The notes: generated by a model from the letters alone, not told the origin. 23,769 nucleotides of DNA from an uncultured Campylobacter sp. (GCF_938017705.1 NZ_CALIIS010000119.1:1-23769), one strand, 5' to 3'; positions 7,571 to 16,093 are shown, counted from the first letter of the stretch. Numbers and translations: made by a program.

Positions 7571-8682
7571 TCCTCTGTTTATATCCCCCAAATCTGTCTA
7601 AAATTTCAATGCGCGGTGCTGCAGATAGAGCGATGACGCGCGCCTTTGCGAACAGATCAATGACGCACAGCTTCGCGAATGGATCAATCCTAAAATTCCG
7701 CGCGCCAGCCGATCGGTTTTTAAATTTAACGCAACCGCCGCCGCAATGCGCCTTAGCCTTAAAATTTTAACGCGTGCGTCGTAGCGCGCTCGGCTTTGAA
7801 ATTTTGGCGAGCGCTTCGCGCGGCACGCTCAGTCGCAAAATTTCAATATGAGCATTAGTGCTTGAAATTTATACGAGCATTTGTGTGGCGGACCCGCTCA
7901 CTAGACTTCAAATTTAGTTTTTAAATTTTAACGCATGGATCGCGGTTTAAATTTGCGGCTCGAATTTTGTGAGGCAAAATTTGCCGTTTTGCTGCGCCGC
8001 TAAGTTTTCGAGTTAAATTCCGCAAGGCAAAATTTAAATTTCATCGCCGGTAGCAGAGCCGTCACTCTAGTCGTGAGCTAAATTTAACAAGGCAAAATTT
8101 AAACCGGCAAAAGATCGGTGACGAACGGCGGCTCGCGCAAGCCGGTAAATTTTAGTCGCGTAAATTTAAAGATCGCGGCGGTAAAATTTAGCCCACCGAA
8201 ATTTTGCTTTGCGTAATTTCGCGTGTCCGCGCTCATAAATAGCCCATGATCGCAGCTAAAATTTCGCGCCTTAAAATTTATCCGCAAATTTTAAAAACCC
8301 AGCCGCGCCGTCTGAAATTTGACCGATCGCCCGCTTTAAATTTAGCCGCGCATTTGAAATTTAACCGCGCCCTCATTTTAAATTTTATCGCCCGTCGCAG
8401 AACCTTGCCCGCAAAACAGACGCGCCGCAAAACCTGCATGCAGAGCAAGCTCCGCCGCGAGGCTAAATGCGCCGTAAATTTTATCGTTTCGCAGCGGAGC
8501 AAATTTTACACCGCAAAGCAAGAACCTACGCGCCGATGGATTAAATTTACGCCGCAGAGCAAATTCCACGCCGCAGCTTGGTTTACAGAGATCTTGCGCG
8601 CAAAGCTCGCTTTGCAAAACCTCGCGCCGCAAGAGCTTTAAATAGCCTGCTTCGTAAAATTCCGCGATCGCAATAGCTAAAT
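7571..8682. other. 1.1-kb gene-free spacer dense in RAATTY words
   Basis: No gene is supported in this stretch. Open frames on both strands around 8246-8641 are Arg/Ala/Lys-rich translations of the word-rich DNA and lack domain sense. I count about 34 RAATTY hexamers by hand, about one per 33 bp, mostly AAATTT inside ttaaattta, gcaaaattta or cgaaatttt. Between them are GC-rich stretches rich in cgccgc. No constant period, identical spacers or hairpin array is seen. Confidence 0.6.
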
Positions 8683-8892
8683 TTAAAACGAAAAATCCCC
8701 CGTCGCGCCGTGCGACATACTTTCATAAACCGCCTTGACGTATTTGTCGCGCACCGCGCAATCTAGCAGCTTCTCGCACTCCAGGCAGCTGGTGAGGTTG
8801 TGCTCGGCTTGGCACGCCTGCAGCGCGGCTAAGCTTTTATCTAAAATTTCGTCGTAAACGTCGCGCGGCGCGCTGCTCTCGGTATCAGCCAT
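8683..8892 (-). CDS. Conserved small CxxC protein (Cj0839c-like)
   Basis: This 69-residue cytoplasmic protein of unknown function has a clustered cysteine motif (SCLECEKLLDC) followed by AVRDKYVKAVYESMSHGATGDFSF, an ending I recognise from small epsilonproteobacterial proteins. Three cysteines spaced C-x2-C-x6-C, with another upstream (QACQAE), could bind a metal or undergo redox change; this is inference. Its ATG overlaps the fbp stop by one base (TGATG), so translation is probably coupled to fbp. The order mobB-fbp-this gene matches Cj0841c-Cj0840c-Cj0839c of C. jejuni as recalled, which supports it as a real gene despite its size. Confidence 0.85.
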   Translation of the reverse strand: MADTESSAPRDVYDEILDKSLAALQACQAEHNLTSCLECEKLLDCAVRDKYVKAVYESMSHGATGDFSF

Positions 8893-9740
8893 CAGTTTTT
8901 CTCGCCGTAAATTTCATGCATCTTCGCGATCTCATACTTCGAGCCGAAAAAGCAAGGGGTGCTTTGGTGGATTTTTTCAATCTTTAGCTGTAAAAGCGAG
9001 CCGTTTTCGCCGTCGCTGGTGGCGCCTCCGGCACGCTCGAAGATGAACGCAAACGGTAGCACTTCAAAGGTTACGCGAAGCTTGCCGCGCGGATGATCGC
9101 TGGTAGCGGGGTAGCTGAAAAGTCCGCCACCTTTTAATAAAATTTGATGCAGGTCGCTTACCATCGCGCCGCTGTATCGCAGACGGTAGCCCTCATCAAA
9201 CAGCGTCCGCACGAGCTTTCGGTGCGGTTCGCTCCAGCCCTTTTGCGTCGCGCCCGTGGCGTTTAGTTTACCCTTTTCGCTTAGGCGCAGATCTTTTACG
9301 AAGCTAAATTTGCCCTCGCGATTTAGGCGATAAAGCTTCGGCGCGTCCTCGCAAACGACCATCTCAAGGCGCGGCCCGTAGATGCAATAGATCGCCGCTT
9401 TTAAGTTTGCGGGCGAAATTTCATCCTCATAGATGCCAAATATCGAGCCCACGGCAAAATTTACGTCCACCAAGCTCGAGCCGTCGAGCGGATCATAAGC
9501 GACGATTAGGCGCGCATCCTTTCTAAGCTCTAGCGCTTCCTCTTTTTCCTCGCTGATGAGGGCGCGCACGAGCGGGTTTTTGCGAAATTCCGCCTCGATT
9601 ATGGCGTCGCTTTTTACGTCGAGTTTGAGCTGCGTATCGCCCGTGCTGTTGTGATGATCTGTGTAGCCGAAGTCCGCGTATTTCAGCTCCTCGGCGATTT
9701 GTAGCGCGATATTTTGGATTGATTTTACGATCTCTTGCAT
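8892..9740 (-). CDS. fbp: Fructose-1,6-bisphosphatase, class I
   Basis: This 282-residue enzyme hydrolyses fructose-1,6-bisphosphate to fructose-6-phosphate, the key gluconeogenic step in Campylobacter, which generally does not grow on glucose. The metal and active-site signatures are present: E64/E65 in ISEEKEE, then D83-P-L-D86-G-S-S in AYDPLDGSSLVDVN, GSIFGIY, and the substrate-binding RYSGAMVSDLHQIL. It is shorter than the roughly 330-residue enterobacterial enzyme, as is usual in epsilonproteobacteria. AAAGGA precedes the ATG. It lies between mobB (10-nt gap) and the small CxxC gene (1-nt overlap) in one minus-strand operon. Confidence 0.96.
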   Translation of the reverse strand: MQEIVKSIQNIALQIAEELKYADFGYTDHHNSTGDTQLKLDVKSDAIIEAEFRKNPLVRALISEEKEEALELRKDARLIVAYDPLDGSSLVDVNFAVGSIFGIYEDEISPANLKAAIYCIYGPRLEMVVCEDAPKLYRLNREGKFSFVKDLRLSEKGKLNATGATQKGWSEPHRKLVRTLFDEGYRLRYSGAMVSDLHQILLKGGGLFSYPATSDHPRGKLRVTFEVLPFAFIFERAGGATSDGENGSLLQLKIEKIHQSTPCFFGSKYEIAKMHEIYGEKN

Positions 9741-9750
9741 TCTGTTTCCT

Positions 9751-10239
9751 TTACATTTTTTTGGCGTTTTTTAAGATCCATTCGCTGATACCCGCAGCGT
9801 CGTTGATGTCGAAATTTACGCGGCAAAATTTATCCATCTGCTCGCCGCTTAAATTTGAAGCGATCGCGTCCGAAAATGGCAGATACGCCTCATCGATCTT
9901 GTCGCGAAACAGGCTTATGCGCGGCAGCGGCAGCGTCTTTAGCCCCTCTACGAGCAAGATATCAAACTCGCCTAGCATCCGCACGACCTCATCGATTTGC
10001 ATACAGCGCTGCGAAAAATAGCTCGTCCGCATAGGGCTCATCACGACGGTCTCGGCGCCGAGCTCGCTAAATTTGGCGCTGTCCTTGCCCTCTACGTCAA
10101 AGCGCGCCTTATCGCCAGGATCGTGCTTTACGATCGCGATCCGCAGCCCGCTAGCGATAAAAATTTTAGCGATCTTGCAGATTAGCGTCGTTTTGCCGCT
10201 GTTGGAAGGGCCTGAAAATGCGATAGCAAGTCTTTTCAT
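9751..10239 (-). CDS. mobB: Molybdopterin-guanine dinucleotide biosynthesis protein B
   Basis: This 162-residue P-loop protein helps attach GMP to molybdopterin, making the cofactor used by periplasmic oxidoreductases such as formate dehydrogenase and nitrate reductase. The Walker A motif GPSNSGKTT lies at residues 10-18, followed by the MobB-typical IVKHDPGDKARFDVEGKDSAKF and later FDILLVEGLKTLPLPRI. I chose ATG at 10237-10239 (MKRLAIAFSG), which puts the P-loop at the usual place; an upstream ATG at 10299 would add 20 residues without family sense and would sit very close to the divergent promoter. It is the first gene of mobB-fbp-CxxC. Confidence 0.92.
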   Translation of the reverse strand: MKRLAIAFSGPSNSGKTTLICKIAKIFIASGLRIAIVKHDPGDKARFDVEGKDSAKFSELGAETVVMSPMRTSYFSQRCMQIDEVVRMLGEFDILLVEGLKTLPLPRISLFRDKIDEAYLPFSDAIASNLSGEQMDKFCRVNFDINDAAGISEWILKNAKKM

Positions 10240-10268
10240 TTTAAAATCCGGCTTTTTAAGATGAGCGG

Positions 10269-10274
10269 ATTGTA
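10269..10274 (-). promoter_or_regulatory. mobB: Candidate -10 box for the mobB operon
   Basis: The minus strand reads TTCGCTACAATCC; TACAAT here is 29 nt upstream of the preferred mobB start. This would place the RNA start downstream of the alternative start at 10299, supporting the shorter mobB. Motif and position only. Confidence 0.35.
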
Positions 10275-10306
10275 GCGAATTTAGCCTTTTAAAAAGCAAA
10301 ATTCGT

Positions 10307-10312
10307 TAGAAT
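10307..10312 (+). promoter_or_regulatory. Candidate -10 box for the lipoprotein gene
   Basis: TAGAAT on the plus strand lies 26 nt upstream of the lipoprotein ATG and upstream of the ribosome site AAAGGAAG. It shares the 99-nt divergent region with the mobB promoter candidate. Confidence 0.35.
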
Positions 10313-10338
10313 GCGCCTAAAATTTCAAAGGAAGATCG

Positions 10339-10860
10339 ATGAATAAATTTGATTTTAGCGGCGCGCTAAACGGCCTGCTAAAGGGCGCGCTCCTAGCCGC
10401 GCTAGCGCTATTTTTAAACTCCTGCTCCGCAAACGATCCCCGTCACGATCCGCTTAAAAACGAGTTTTTAGCCTATACGCAAAAATTTGAATCGGTGCTA
10501 GCGGGCGATCGCTATTTGGGAGTGGCGACCTATCTAAATCCCGTCGCGCCCGAGCTTAGAAACGCCGCGGAGGACGAGGTGTTTTTGCTTACCTCCTATC
10601 CTAAAGAGATTCAGATCCGCGCGGTGCAGATCAACGGCGCAAACGCAAACGTAGTGCCGCTGCACGACGGAGATCCGCTTTTGCAAAAGGAGCTTTTTAA
10701 GATCGCGTGGTCGAGCCGCTACAAGATCACCGCGCCTAAGAGCGATAAGGACGAGCTGGTGCTTAGCTACCGCACCTCAAACGACCTCAATGCCACGATG
10801 AAATTTCGCAAAGTTTCAAAGTCGATGTATTGGCAGCCGCAGATCGATCTGAAAGATTAG
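10339..10860 (+). CDS. Putative lipoprotein (Cj0842-like)
   Basis: This 173-residue protein has a long N-terminal hydrophobic segment ending in a lipobox (FLNS-C29), so it is predicted to be lipidated at C29 and anchored in the envelope. No enzyme motif is visible; the mature part is a mixed alpha/beta domain (KFESVLAGDRYLGVATYLNP, then RYKITAPKSDKDELVLSYR). By position next to mobB and upstream of slt it corresponds to the lipoprotein recalled as Cj0842 in C. jejuni. Start ATG is preceded by AAAGGAAG. The next gene starts 11 nt downstream, so the two probably share a transcript. Function unknown. Confidence 0.8.
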   Translation: MNKFDFSGALNGLLKGALLAALALFLNSCSANDPRHDPLKNEFLAYTQKFESVLAGDRYLGVATYLNPVAPELRNAAEDEVFLLTSYPKEIQIRAVQINGANANVVPLHDGDPLLQKELFKIAWSSRYKITAPKSDKDELVLSYRTSNDLNATMKFRKVSKSMYWQPQIDLKD

Positions 10861-10871
10861 AAGGGGAGCAA

Positions 10872-11810
10872 ATGGGTTACGACATAAGCTACCACGCGAT
10901 CGGCAAAGAGGAAATTTCGCAGTGGTATTTTGAGCCGCTAAAGCTCGCGCAGAAAGGCGATTTTGAGGCTATCGCTAAAATCGCGCGCGAGGTAGAGATG
11001 GATGAATTTTATGTAGAAAAATACGCGGACGGCTTCCGCTCGGCGCTGCAGTACGGCACAGGGGGCATTTTTAATAAAACGCACGGATTTCACCTCGCCG
11101 TGGCGCAGGGCTATTTTAGAGAGTATTTTTACACGCGCGGCACGGCGTTTAGCTTTTTGGCGGAGCAAAGCTTTAAATTTAAACCTTACATAAGCGATTG
11201 GCGCGAGGTTTTGCCGAAGGAATTTTTAGCGGAATTTAGCGGCGAAATTCATAACGAGATCGTCGAAAACTACTGCTGCGGCGCGTATCTTGGCGCCGAT
11301 AACGTGCAGAAACTGCTGCGCGATTATGAAGCGGACGGCAAGATAAAAGAGGCGATAGATGAGTTTTACGCGCAGAATTTGCCCGTGTTTTTAAAGGCGC
11401 TAAATTTGGCGCGCGAGCTTGGAGTAGGGCTGCTTGAGGCTACCGAGGTGGTTGAGCCCAATCCGATCGATCTGAATAGGTCCGAGTCGTTTTCAAATCT
11501 TTTTAATTGCGATACTCAGGGCGCGCTGATCTATGCGGAAATCGCCGCACGGCAGATCGGCGAAGCCATAGAGCGAGATAAGGCAGGCGGAGGCGGTACG
11601 ACGGGCGGCGAGAATTCCGCCTCGCGCGGCGCCAATGCAATGGAAGCGGGCGGCGGCACAATGAAAGCAAGCGGCGAGAATTTCGTTCCGTGCAGCGGTG
11701 ATACGATAGAAGACGGCGGAGAGAATTCCGCCGCAGAAGATCATAAAGACACAACCTCCACAGGCGGCGAGAAGTCGCTTTTCGGCAAGATCAAAGGGCT
11801 TTTCAAATAG
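10872..11810 (+). CDS. Unknown protein with Gly/Glu/Asn-rich C-terminal tail
   Basis: I do not recognise the family. The 312-residue product begins MGYDISYHAIG and residues 1-235 look like a folded, mostly helical cytoplasmic domain rich in aromatic residues (SQWYFEPLKLAQKG, GYFREYFYTRGTAFSF, ENYCCGAYLG). Residues about 238-300 are low-complexity with GGENS or near copies at least four times, each encoded by gcggcgagaatt-type DNA. The last 11 residues (SLFGKIKGLFK) are a short basic amphipathic segment. Start ATG at 10872 is chosen because AAGGGGAG lies just upstream; an in-frame start at 10830 would overlap the lipoprotein gene. There is no equivalent in the C. jejuni block as I recall it, so it may be an accessory insertion. 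Confidence 0.75.
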   Translation: MGYDISYHAIGKEEISQWYFEPLKLAQKGDFEAIAKIAREVEMDEFYVEKYADGFRSALQYGTGGIFNKTHGFHLAVAQGYFREYFYTRGTAFSFLAEQSFKFKPYISDWREVLPKEFLAEFSGEIHNEIVENYCCGAYLGADNVQKLLRDYEADGKIKEAIDEFYAQNLPVFLKALNLARELGVGLLEATEVVEPNPIDLNRSESFSNLFNCDTQGALIYAEIAARQIGEAIERDKAGGGGTTGGENSASRGANAMEAGGGTMKASGENFVPCSGDTIEDGGENSAAEDHKDTTSTGGEKSLFGKIKGLFK

Positions 11811-12207
11811 CAATTTGATCGCTAAATTTTATTCCGCAGAAGCTCGCGCGGAGTTAAGGTCGTAAAATTAAATCATCTTGCGCTCGCGAGCTCTGCGCCG
11901 CGCGGTTAAAATTTAACTAAAACGGCGCAGCGGCAAAGAGGAGTGGATTTAAAATTTAAAACTTGCCGAAATTTAAACAGCGACCTGCATATCGGAAGTT
12001 ACGAAATTTTAAGGCGTCGCAAACAAGCAAACAAGCTGCAAAAGAGGCTAAATTTAAACTTGTCGCAGCCCATTTGCGGCGGGTAATCTGCGAATAGCTT
12101 ATCTGTTTAAATTCCATAGCCGAAAGTGCCCGATTTTGATTTCACGCCACTTAAAATTCTGCGCTCCGGCGCTAATTTAATCGCTCACAAAACGCCGCGA
12201 TAAAATT
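11811..12207. other. 0.4-kb gene-free spacer with RAATTY words
   Basis: Nothing gene-like is supported between the unknown plus-strand gene and the convergent small membrane-protein gene. I count about ten RAATTY hexamers by hand (about one per 40 bp), the same texture as the two larger spacers. No strong terminator hairpin is visible despite the convergent arrangement. Confidence 0.5.
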
Positions 12208-12468
12208 TCAATAAATTTTAGATTTTAAAGCTCGTCGCCCCAGAAATAAAGCTCGAAAAAAAGCAACCGCAAAGATAAAAAAGACTATCAGCGCCGCGCC
12301 GCCCGCTCGGATGTAGCTCTCGTCCCCTACGCCGAATTGCACGCAATACGTAAACGCCATAAAAAACAAGCAAGCCGCTAAATTTGCGGTGCGTTTCTTT
12401 TTGTCTTTAAACGACGATACGCACAAAATAGCGGCTATTATGAGAACTACGGTCGCGATAATTTGCAT
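12208..12468 (-). CDS. Small membrane protein, unknown function
   Basis: This 86-residue product is hydrophobic, with about three membrane segments (MQIIATVVLIIAAILCV, NLAACLFFMAFTYCVQFGV, GGAALIVFFIFAVAFFRALF) separated by a Lys/Arg-rich loop (FKDKKKRT) and a basic C-terminus, which fits a real inner-membrane protein under the positive-inside rule. AAAGGTGG lies about 7 nt before the ATG. It is on the same strand as slt, about 250 nt downstream of it. I do not recognise a family. Confidence 0.55.
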   Translation of the reverse strand: MQIIATVVLIIAAILCVSSFKDKKKRTANLAACLFFMAFTYCVQFGVGDESYIRAGGAALIVFFIFAVAFFRALFLGRRALKSKIY

Positions 12469-12718
12469 GGCGCGCCACCTTTCGTGCAGATCAGGAAATG
12501 GCCGTCATTAGGCATTAATAGATAAAATTTAACCACTGAAGTCAAAATAAATTCGCACGATTTTATAGCGCCTTGCCTACTTTTGCGGCGAAATTTCGCC
12601 GTTTTGATCTGCCCGTCTAAGCCCTTAGCGGGCAAATTTCGCGCTTTTGTTGAAGCGACGGCTTTTAAAATTCTTTGCTCATCGCTTTTTAAAATCATCC
12701 TCCAAGCCCGCCGCCTGC

Positions 12719-14383
12719 TTAGCGGAAGCTGTCGCTTCTACTCGGTATCAGCAGATCTTGCAGCTCCTGTTGTACCGAGACTTTCGCGCGCGGATCGAGG
12801 ATCTGCGAGTAGATGATGAAGTTTGCGAGTACCTTTTTGCCGTAGTCCCTGCTCTCGGCATATGGCACGAGCTCCATGCTAAGCCACGGCTCAAATTTGC
12901 CTTTATTAAACATATCGCCGCGTTGAAGCATCTTTTTGACGAGCCCAGGCCCGCCGTTGTAAGCGTATGCGATGAAAACCGGGCTGTAAATTTTGCGCTC
13001 CAACCAGTCGATGTGGATGTTGGCGAAGCGGTAAGCGACCTCAGGGCGGAACATATCGTCTTGATCAAAGCCGTCGATTTTGAGTTGCTTTTTGCCGATC
13101 TCGTTAGCCAAAAACGGCATAAACTGCATCATCCCAAGCGCATACGACGTAGATACCGATGCGGGCACGAAGCGGCTTTCTTGGCGGGCGAGCGCCAAAA
13201 TTAGCGCCTTGCGGCGGTTATCGCCGTCGCCGATATACTCCATAAACGGCGTCGGATAGAAGTTGTCCTTGCCGCCGCTTGCTTTATTCATGATGTACGA
13301 GTACTCGCCGATGCTTTGCTTGGTGTCGAATTTTTTAGCAAATTCCAAAAGTTGTGGGCGCGACATCTGATCAGCGCTATTTTTCGTGCGAACCCAAGCG
13401 AAAGGATCGGTAATATCGTAGCCTTCGATGGAATTTTTAGCAGGATTTGGGATGATTATGTTTAAATTCCTATCCCCTAAGACCTCCTTGGCATAAAGCG
13501 CATAGAGGCTGTAATAATCGCTGCTAGCAAGCTGACGCAAGACGTTTTGATCTCCGTTTAGCAGATATACCCAAAATTTCGCATTGTGTACATCGTGAGG
13601 CTTTTCAAAGCTCGCTGCTGCGCGGCTAAAAAACGCAAGCGCAGCCCCTTCATCGCCCTGCATGACGGCATTTACGCCCAGCATAAATGCTACGTCCTTT
13701 TCTACAGCCGACGGATCGACGCCCGTAAGCGAGCGGCGCAAGTGCGGGTATTTGCGGTTGATTAGCGCGTCGTTGAGAACCGCTTTGAAGCCTTTTTGCG
13801 AAGCTAGTTCGCTTACGAAGGCTGCGTCGGCGTCGATGTCGATCAAAGCGTCTTTGCCCGCGCCTTTTAAGTAGTCATAATATAAAAAGTAGTTTTGCGC
13901 ATTGCGGCTCTGCATAAAATACTCGCTCGGATTTTTGTCGTTAAATCCGCGCAGTAAATTTACGGCGTTTCTACTTGCCGCGTCTTGATGCTTTTCAAGC
14001 TGCGAAGCGAGCGTCTCGCGTACCGACGGGCTTAGCTTGGCGATGAAATTTGGATAGGAGCGCGCCTTTTTGCAGGTTAAATTTGCATCTAAAATATTGG
14101 CGGAGGTAACGCCTGCGCAGCGATCCGGACGCTTAGGAGGGCGAATGGCGCCGAAAATTCTATCTAGCTTATCTTTTAGCTTGCCTTTGTAGCGAAAGAT
14201 ACTTTGTTTTAAAATTTTAATCTCCGCTTTGTTGTATTTCGTCTCATCTATTAGGCGATAGATGTAATAGTCCTTGGCTAGGGATTTTGGCTCGTCTTTG
14301 ATCTGTTCGTAGCTTAAAATTTTACCGCTACTTGCGGCGCACAGCAGTCCCAAAACAAGGCTAAATTTCAGAAATATTTTCAA
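12719..14383 (-). CDS. slt: Soluble lytic murein transglycosylase
   Basis: This 554-residue periplasmic enzyme cleaves murein glycan strands to 1,6-anhydro-MurNAc ends. A signal peptide (MKIFLKFSLVLGLLCAASSG) is followed by a long helical repeat region like the Slt70 superhelix (about 30-370) and a C-terminal lysozyme-like SLT domain. The catalytic Glu is E402 in ALARQESRF, followed by GMMQFMPFLA, AYRFANIHIDWL and IAYAYNGGPG. The start codon is TTG, overlapping the YggT stop (TTGA), with AGGA about 7 nt upstream; this implies coupled translation. It is the last gene of gltX-YggT-slt, in the same order as recalled for Cj0845c-Cj0843c. Confidence 0.95.
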   Translation of the reverse strand: MKIFLKFSLVLGLLCAASSGKILSYEQIKDEPKSLAKDYYIYRLIDETKYNKAEIKILKQSIFRYKGKLKDKLDRIFGAIRPPKRPDRCAGVTSANILDANLTCKKARSYPNFIAKLSPSVRETLASQLEKHQDAASRNAVNLLRGFNDKNPSEYFMQSRNAQNYFLYYDYLKGAGKDALIDIDADAAFVSELASQKGFKAVLNDALINRKYPHLRRSLTGVDPSAVEKDVAFMLGVNAVMQGDEGAALAFFSRAAASFEKPHDVHNAKFWVYLLNGDQNVLRQLASSDYYSLYALYAKEVLGDRNLNIIIPNPAKNSIEGYDITDPFAWVRTKNSADQMSRPQLLEFAKKFDTKQSIGEYSYIMNKASGGKDNFYPTPFMEYIGDGDNRRKALILALARQESRFVPASVSTSYALGMMQFMPFLANEIGKKQLKIDGFDQDDMFRPEVAYRFANIHIDWLERKIYSPVFIAYAYNGGPGLVKKMLQRGDMFNKGKFEPWLSMELVPYAESRDYGKKVLANFIIYSQILDPRAKVSVQQELQDLLIPSRSDSFR

Positions 14384-14676
14384 ATGACCGTCCTATTGAT
14401 GATATAGATTATCGCGCTGTCAAAGAAATTAAGCACGAGTAGGATAAGAAGCGGCGAAAGATCAAATCCGCCGAAAGTCGTAGGCAGATAGCGACGCACC
14501 AACGCAAACGCAGGCTCAGTAAGCGCAGAGATGACGCGGACGATTTTATAAAATTTACCGAACGGATTTGGACGGATGAAACTCAAAACGCAGGCGACGA
14601 AAATTAGCATCATATAAGCTTGAATCACGTAGTGAATACTCACTAAAATGCCGTAAAATACGCTATTTAGTAGCAT
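14380..14676 (-). CDS. YggT-family integral membrane protein
   Basis: This 98-residue inner-membrane protein has the YggT-family layout: an N-terminal hydrophobic hairpin with FVACVLSFIRPNPFGKFYKIV, a central TEPAFALVRRYLP motif, and a C-terminal hydrophobic segment LLILLVLNFFDSAIIYII. The family has been linked to osmotic tolerance and to cell-division gene clusters in other bacteria, but its biochemical role is unclear. It overlaps gltX by 14 nt at its start and slt by 4 nt at its end, so it is embedded in a coupled operon. GGAG precedes the ATG. Confidence 0.88.
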   Translation of the reverse strand: MLLNSVFYGILVSIHYVIQAYMMLIFVACVLSFIRPNPFGKFYKIVRVISALTEPAFALVRRYLPTTFGGFDLSPLLILLVLNFFDSAIIYIINRTVI

Positions 14677-15979
14677 CGAGTATCTCCTTTAAATCGGCGC
14701 GGATCAGCGGATACAGCTCGCTAAGTTCCGGCCCGTGAGGTGCGCCGGTTAGTAAAAACCTAAGCGGCATAAATAAGCTCTTGCCCTTTAAATTTGTAGC
14801 CTGCGAAAGCGCCGCTTTGAAATCATTAAATTCTGCCGGTGCGCCGTTTGAGCTTAATAAATTTAAGATTGCCTCTCGCAGCGCCTGCGCCTGCGCCGCC
14901 CACTCCTGCGGGATATCTTTCGCGCCGTAGATCGCTGCGATCTTCTCTTTGATCTGCGGGATAAGGCTCGCTTCTTGAGTGTAAAATTTTATCAAAGGCG
15001 CAAATTTCGGCTCGAGCTCAAAAAGCTCCGCCAGGCGCTGCTCGCTCGCTCTTTTGATATGCTCGCGGTTTATAAAGGCGAGTTTGTCCTCGTCAAATTT
15101 TGCTGGGCTTTTTGAAATTTTAGCGATATCGAAAAACTCCACCGCTTCATCCATGCTAAAGACCTCGCGCGGCGTTTTGTTGCCCAGCAGGATCAGATAG
15201 TTCGCGATCGCCTCGGGCAGGTAGCCGCTTTGAAGCAGCCATTTTACCGAGGAGCTATCCTCGCGCTTGCTCATCTTTTTGCCTTCGGAATTTAATATGA
15301 TCGGCAGGTGCGCGTATTTGATCTCGCCGTCGTAGCCGAGGCTTTGGCGGATCCAGTTTTGCTTTGGGGTGTTTGAGACGTGATCCTCGCCGCGGATTAC
15401 GAAGTTCACGCCCTGCATCATATCGTCACAGGCGCAGGCGAAGTTATACGTAGGCGTCTTGTCCGCGCGCATTATGACAAAGCTGTCGATATTCTGCGGC
15501 TCAAATGCGATACGGCCCTTGATCGCGTCGGTAAATTCCAGCGCGTGATCAGGTTTTTTAAGGCGGATAGTAAAGGGCTTGCCGCAGCTAAGCACCTCTT
15601 CGTCGCTTAAATGCTCGCAGTGCCCGTCGTAGCGGTACGCCTCTCCCGCGTCCTTGGCGGCTTGCTTTTTCGCCTCAAGCTCCTCCTCGCTACAAAAACA
15701 GCAAAACGCCTTTTTCTCGGCGAGCAGCTTGGCTGCGAACTGCTGATGAAATTTTAAATTTTTGCTTTGATAATACAGACTCTGCCACGAGATGCCGAAT
15801 CGCTTTAAAATTTCGATAATCTCTTGATCTTTGCCTTCGATATTGCGCGCAGTGTCGGTATCCTCGATACGCAAAATAAAGCCGCTTTTATCCTGCAGTG
15901 AGCAGATGTAGTTAAAAATAGCCGCGCGTAAATTTCCGATATGCATATCGCCGGTGGGCGACGGAGCGAAGCGATACAA
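14663..15979 (-). CDS. gltX: Glutamate--tRNA ligase
   Basis: This 438-residue class I aminoacyl-tRNA synthetase activates glutamate and charges tRNA-Glu (or, for some epsilonproteobacterial paralogues, tRNA-Gln for later amidation). Class I signatures are present: HIGH-type HIGN in FAPSPTGDMHIGNLRAAIFN and KMSKR in EGKKMSKRED. The catalytic core also shows RIEDTDTARN and RGEDHVSNTPKQ. Campylobacter normally carries two GltX paralogues; this one matches the Cj0845c locus by context, but tRNA specificity cannot be read here. The start codon is TTG, supported by AAAGGA 6 nt upstream and by the motif position. It heads the gltX-YggT-slt operon, with a TATAAT box upstream. Confidence 0.95.
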   Translation of the reverse strand: MYRFAPSPTGDMHIGNLRAAIFNYICSLQDKSGFILRIEDTDTARNIEGKDQEIIEILKRFGISWQSLYYQSKNLKFHQQFAAKLLAEKKAFCCFCSEEELEAKKQAAKDAGEAYRYDGHCEHLSDEEVLSCGKPFTIRLKKPDHALEFTDAIKGRIAFEPQNIDSFVIMRADKTPTYNFACACDDMMQGVNFVIRGEDHVSNTPKQNWIRQSLGYDGEIKYAHLPIILNSEGKKMSKREDSSSVKWLLQSGYLPEAIANYLILLGNKTPREVFSMDEAVEFFDIAKISKSPAKFDEDKLAFINREHIKRASEQRLAELFELEPKFAPLIKFYTQEASLIPQIKEKIAAIYGAKDIPQEWAAQAQALREAILNLLSSNGAPAEFNDFKAALSQATNLKGKSLFMPLRFLLTGAPHGPELSELYPLIRADLKEILDATK

Positions 15980-16011
15980 TTTAGGTCCTTTGGGTTTAAA
16001 TTTAAGCTCGG

Positions 16012-16017
16012 ATTATA
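16012..16017 (-). promoter_or_regulatory. gltX: -10 box for the gltX operon
   Basis: The minus strand reads AAAAAGTATAATCC; TATAAT lies 33 nt upstream of the gltX TTG start and upstream of its AAAGGA ribosome site. The position fits a sigma70 promoter driving the leftward operon, divergent from mscL. Confidence 0.5.
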
Positions 16018-16093
16018 CTTTTTACTTCCTAATAAAAAGCAAAAACAAAGCAAAAATAGGCTAATATCGGCGCATCTTATCTAAGGAGACAAT

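Noticed and set aside
8246..8641. 131-codon plus-strand open frame in the spacer between the LysE exporter and the small CxxC gene
   Set aside because: The product is an Arg/Ala/Lys/Phe-rich translation of repeated AAATTT and CGCCGC words, without domain, signal or ribosome site; open frames of similar quality exist on the opposite strand over the same bases.
12447..12698. 83-codon minus-strand frame just upstream of the small membrane protein
   Set aside because: It overlaps the better-supported membrane-protein start, has no hydrophobic or domain pattern, and no clear ribosome site.
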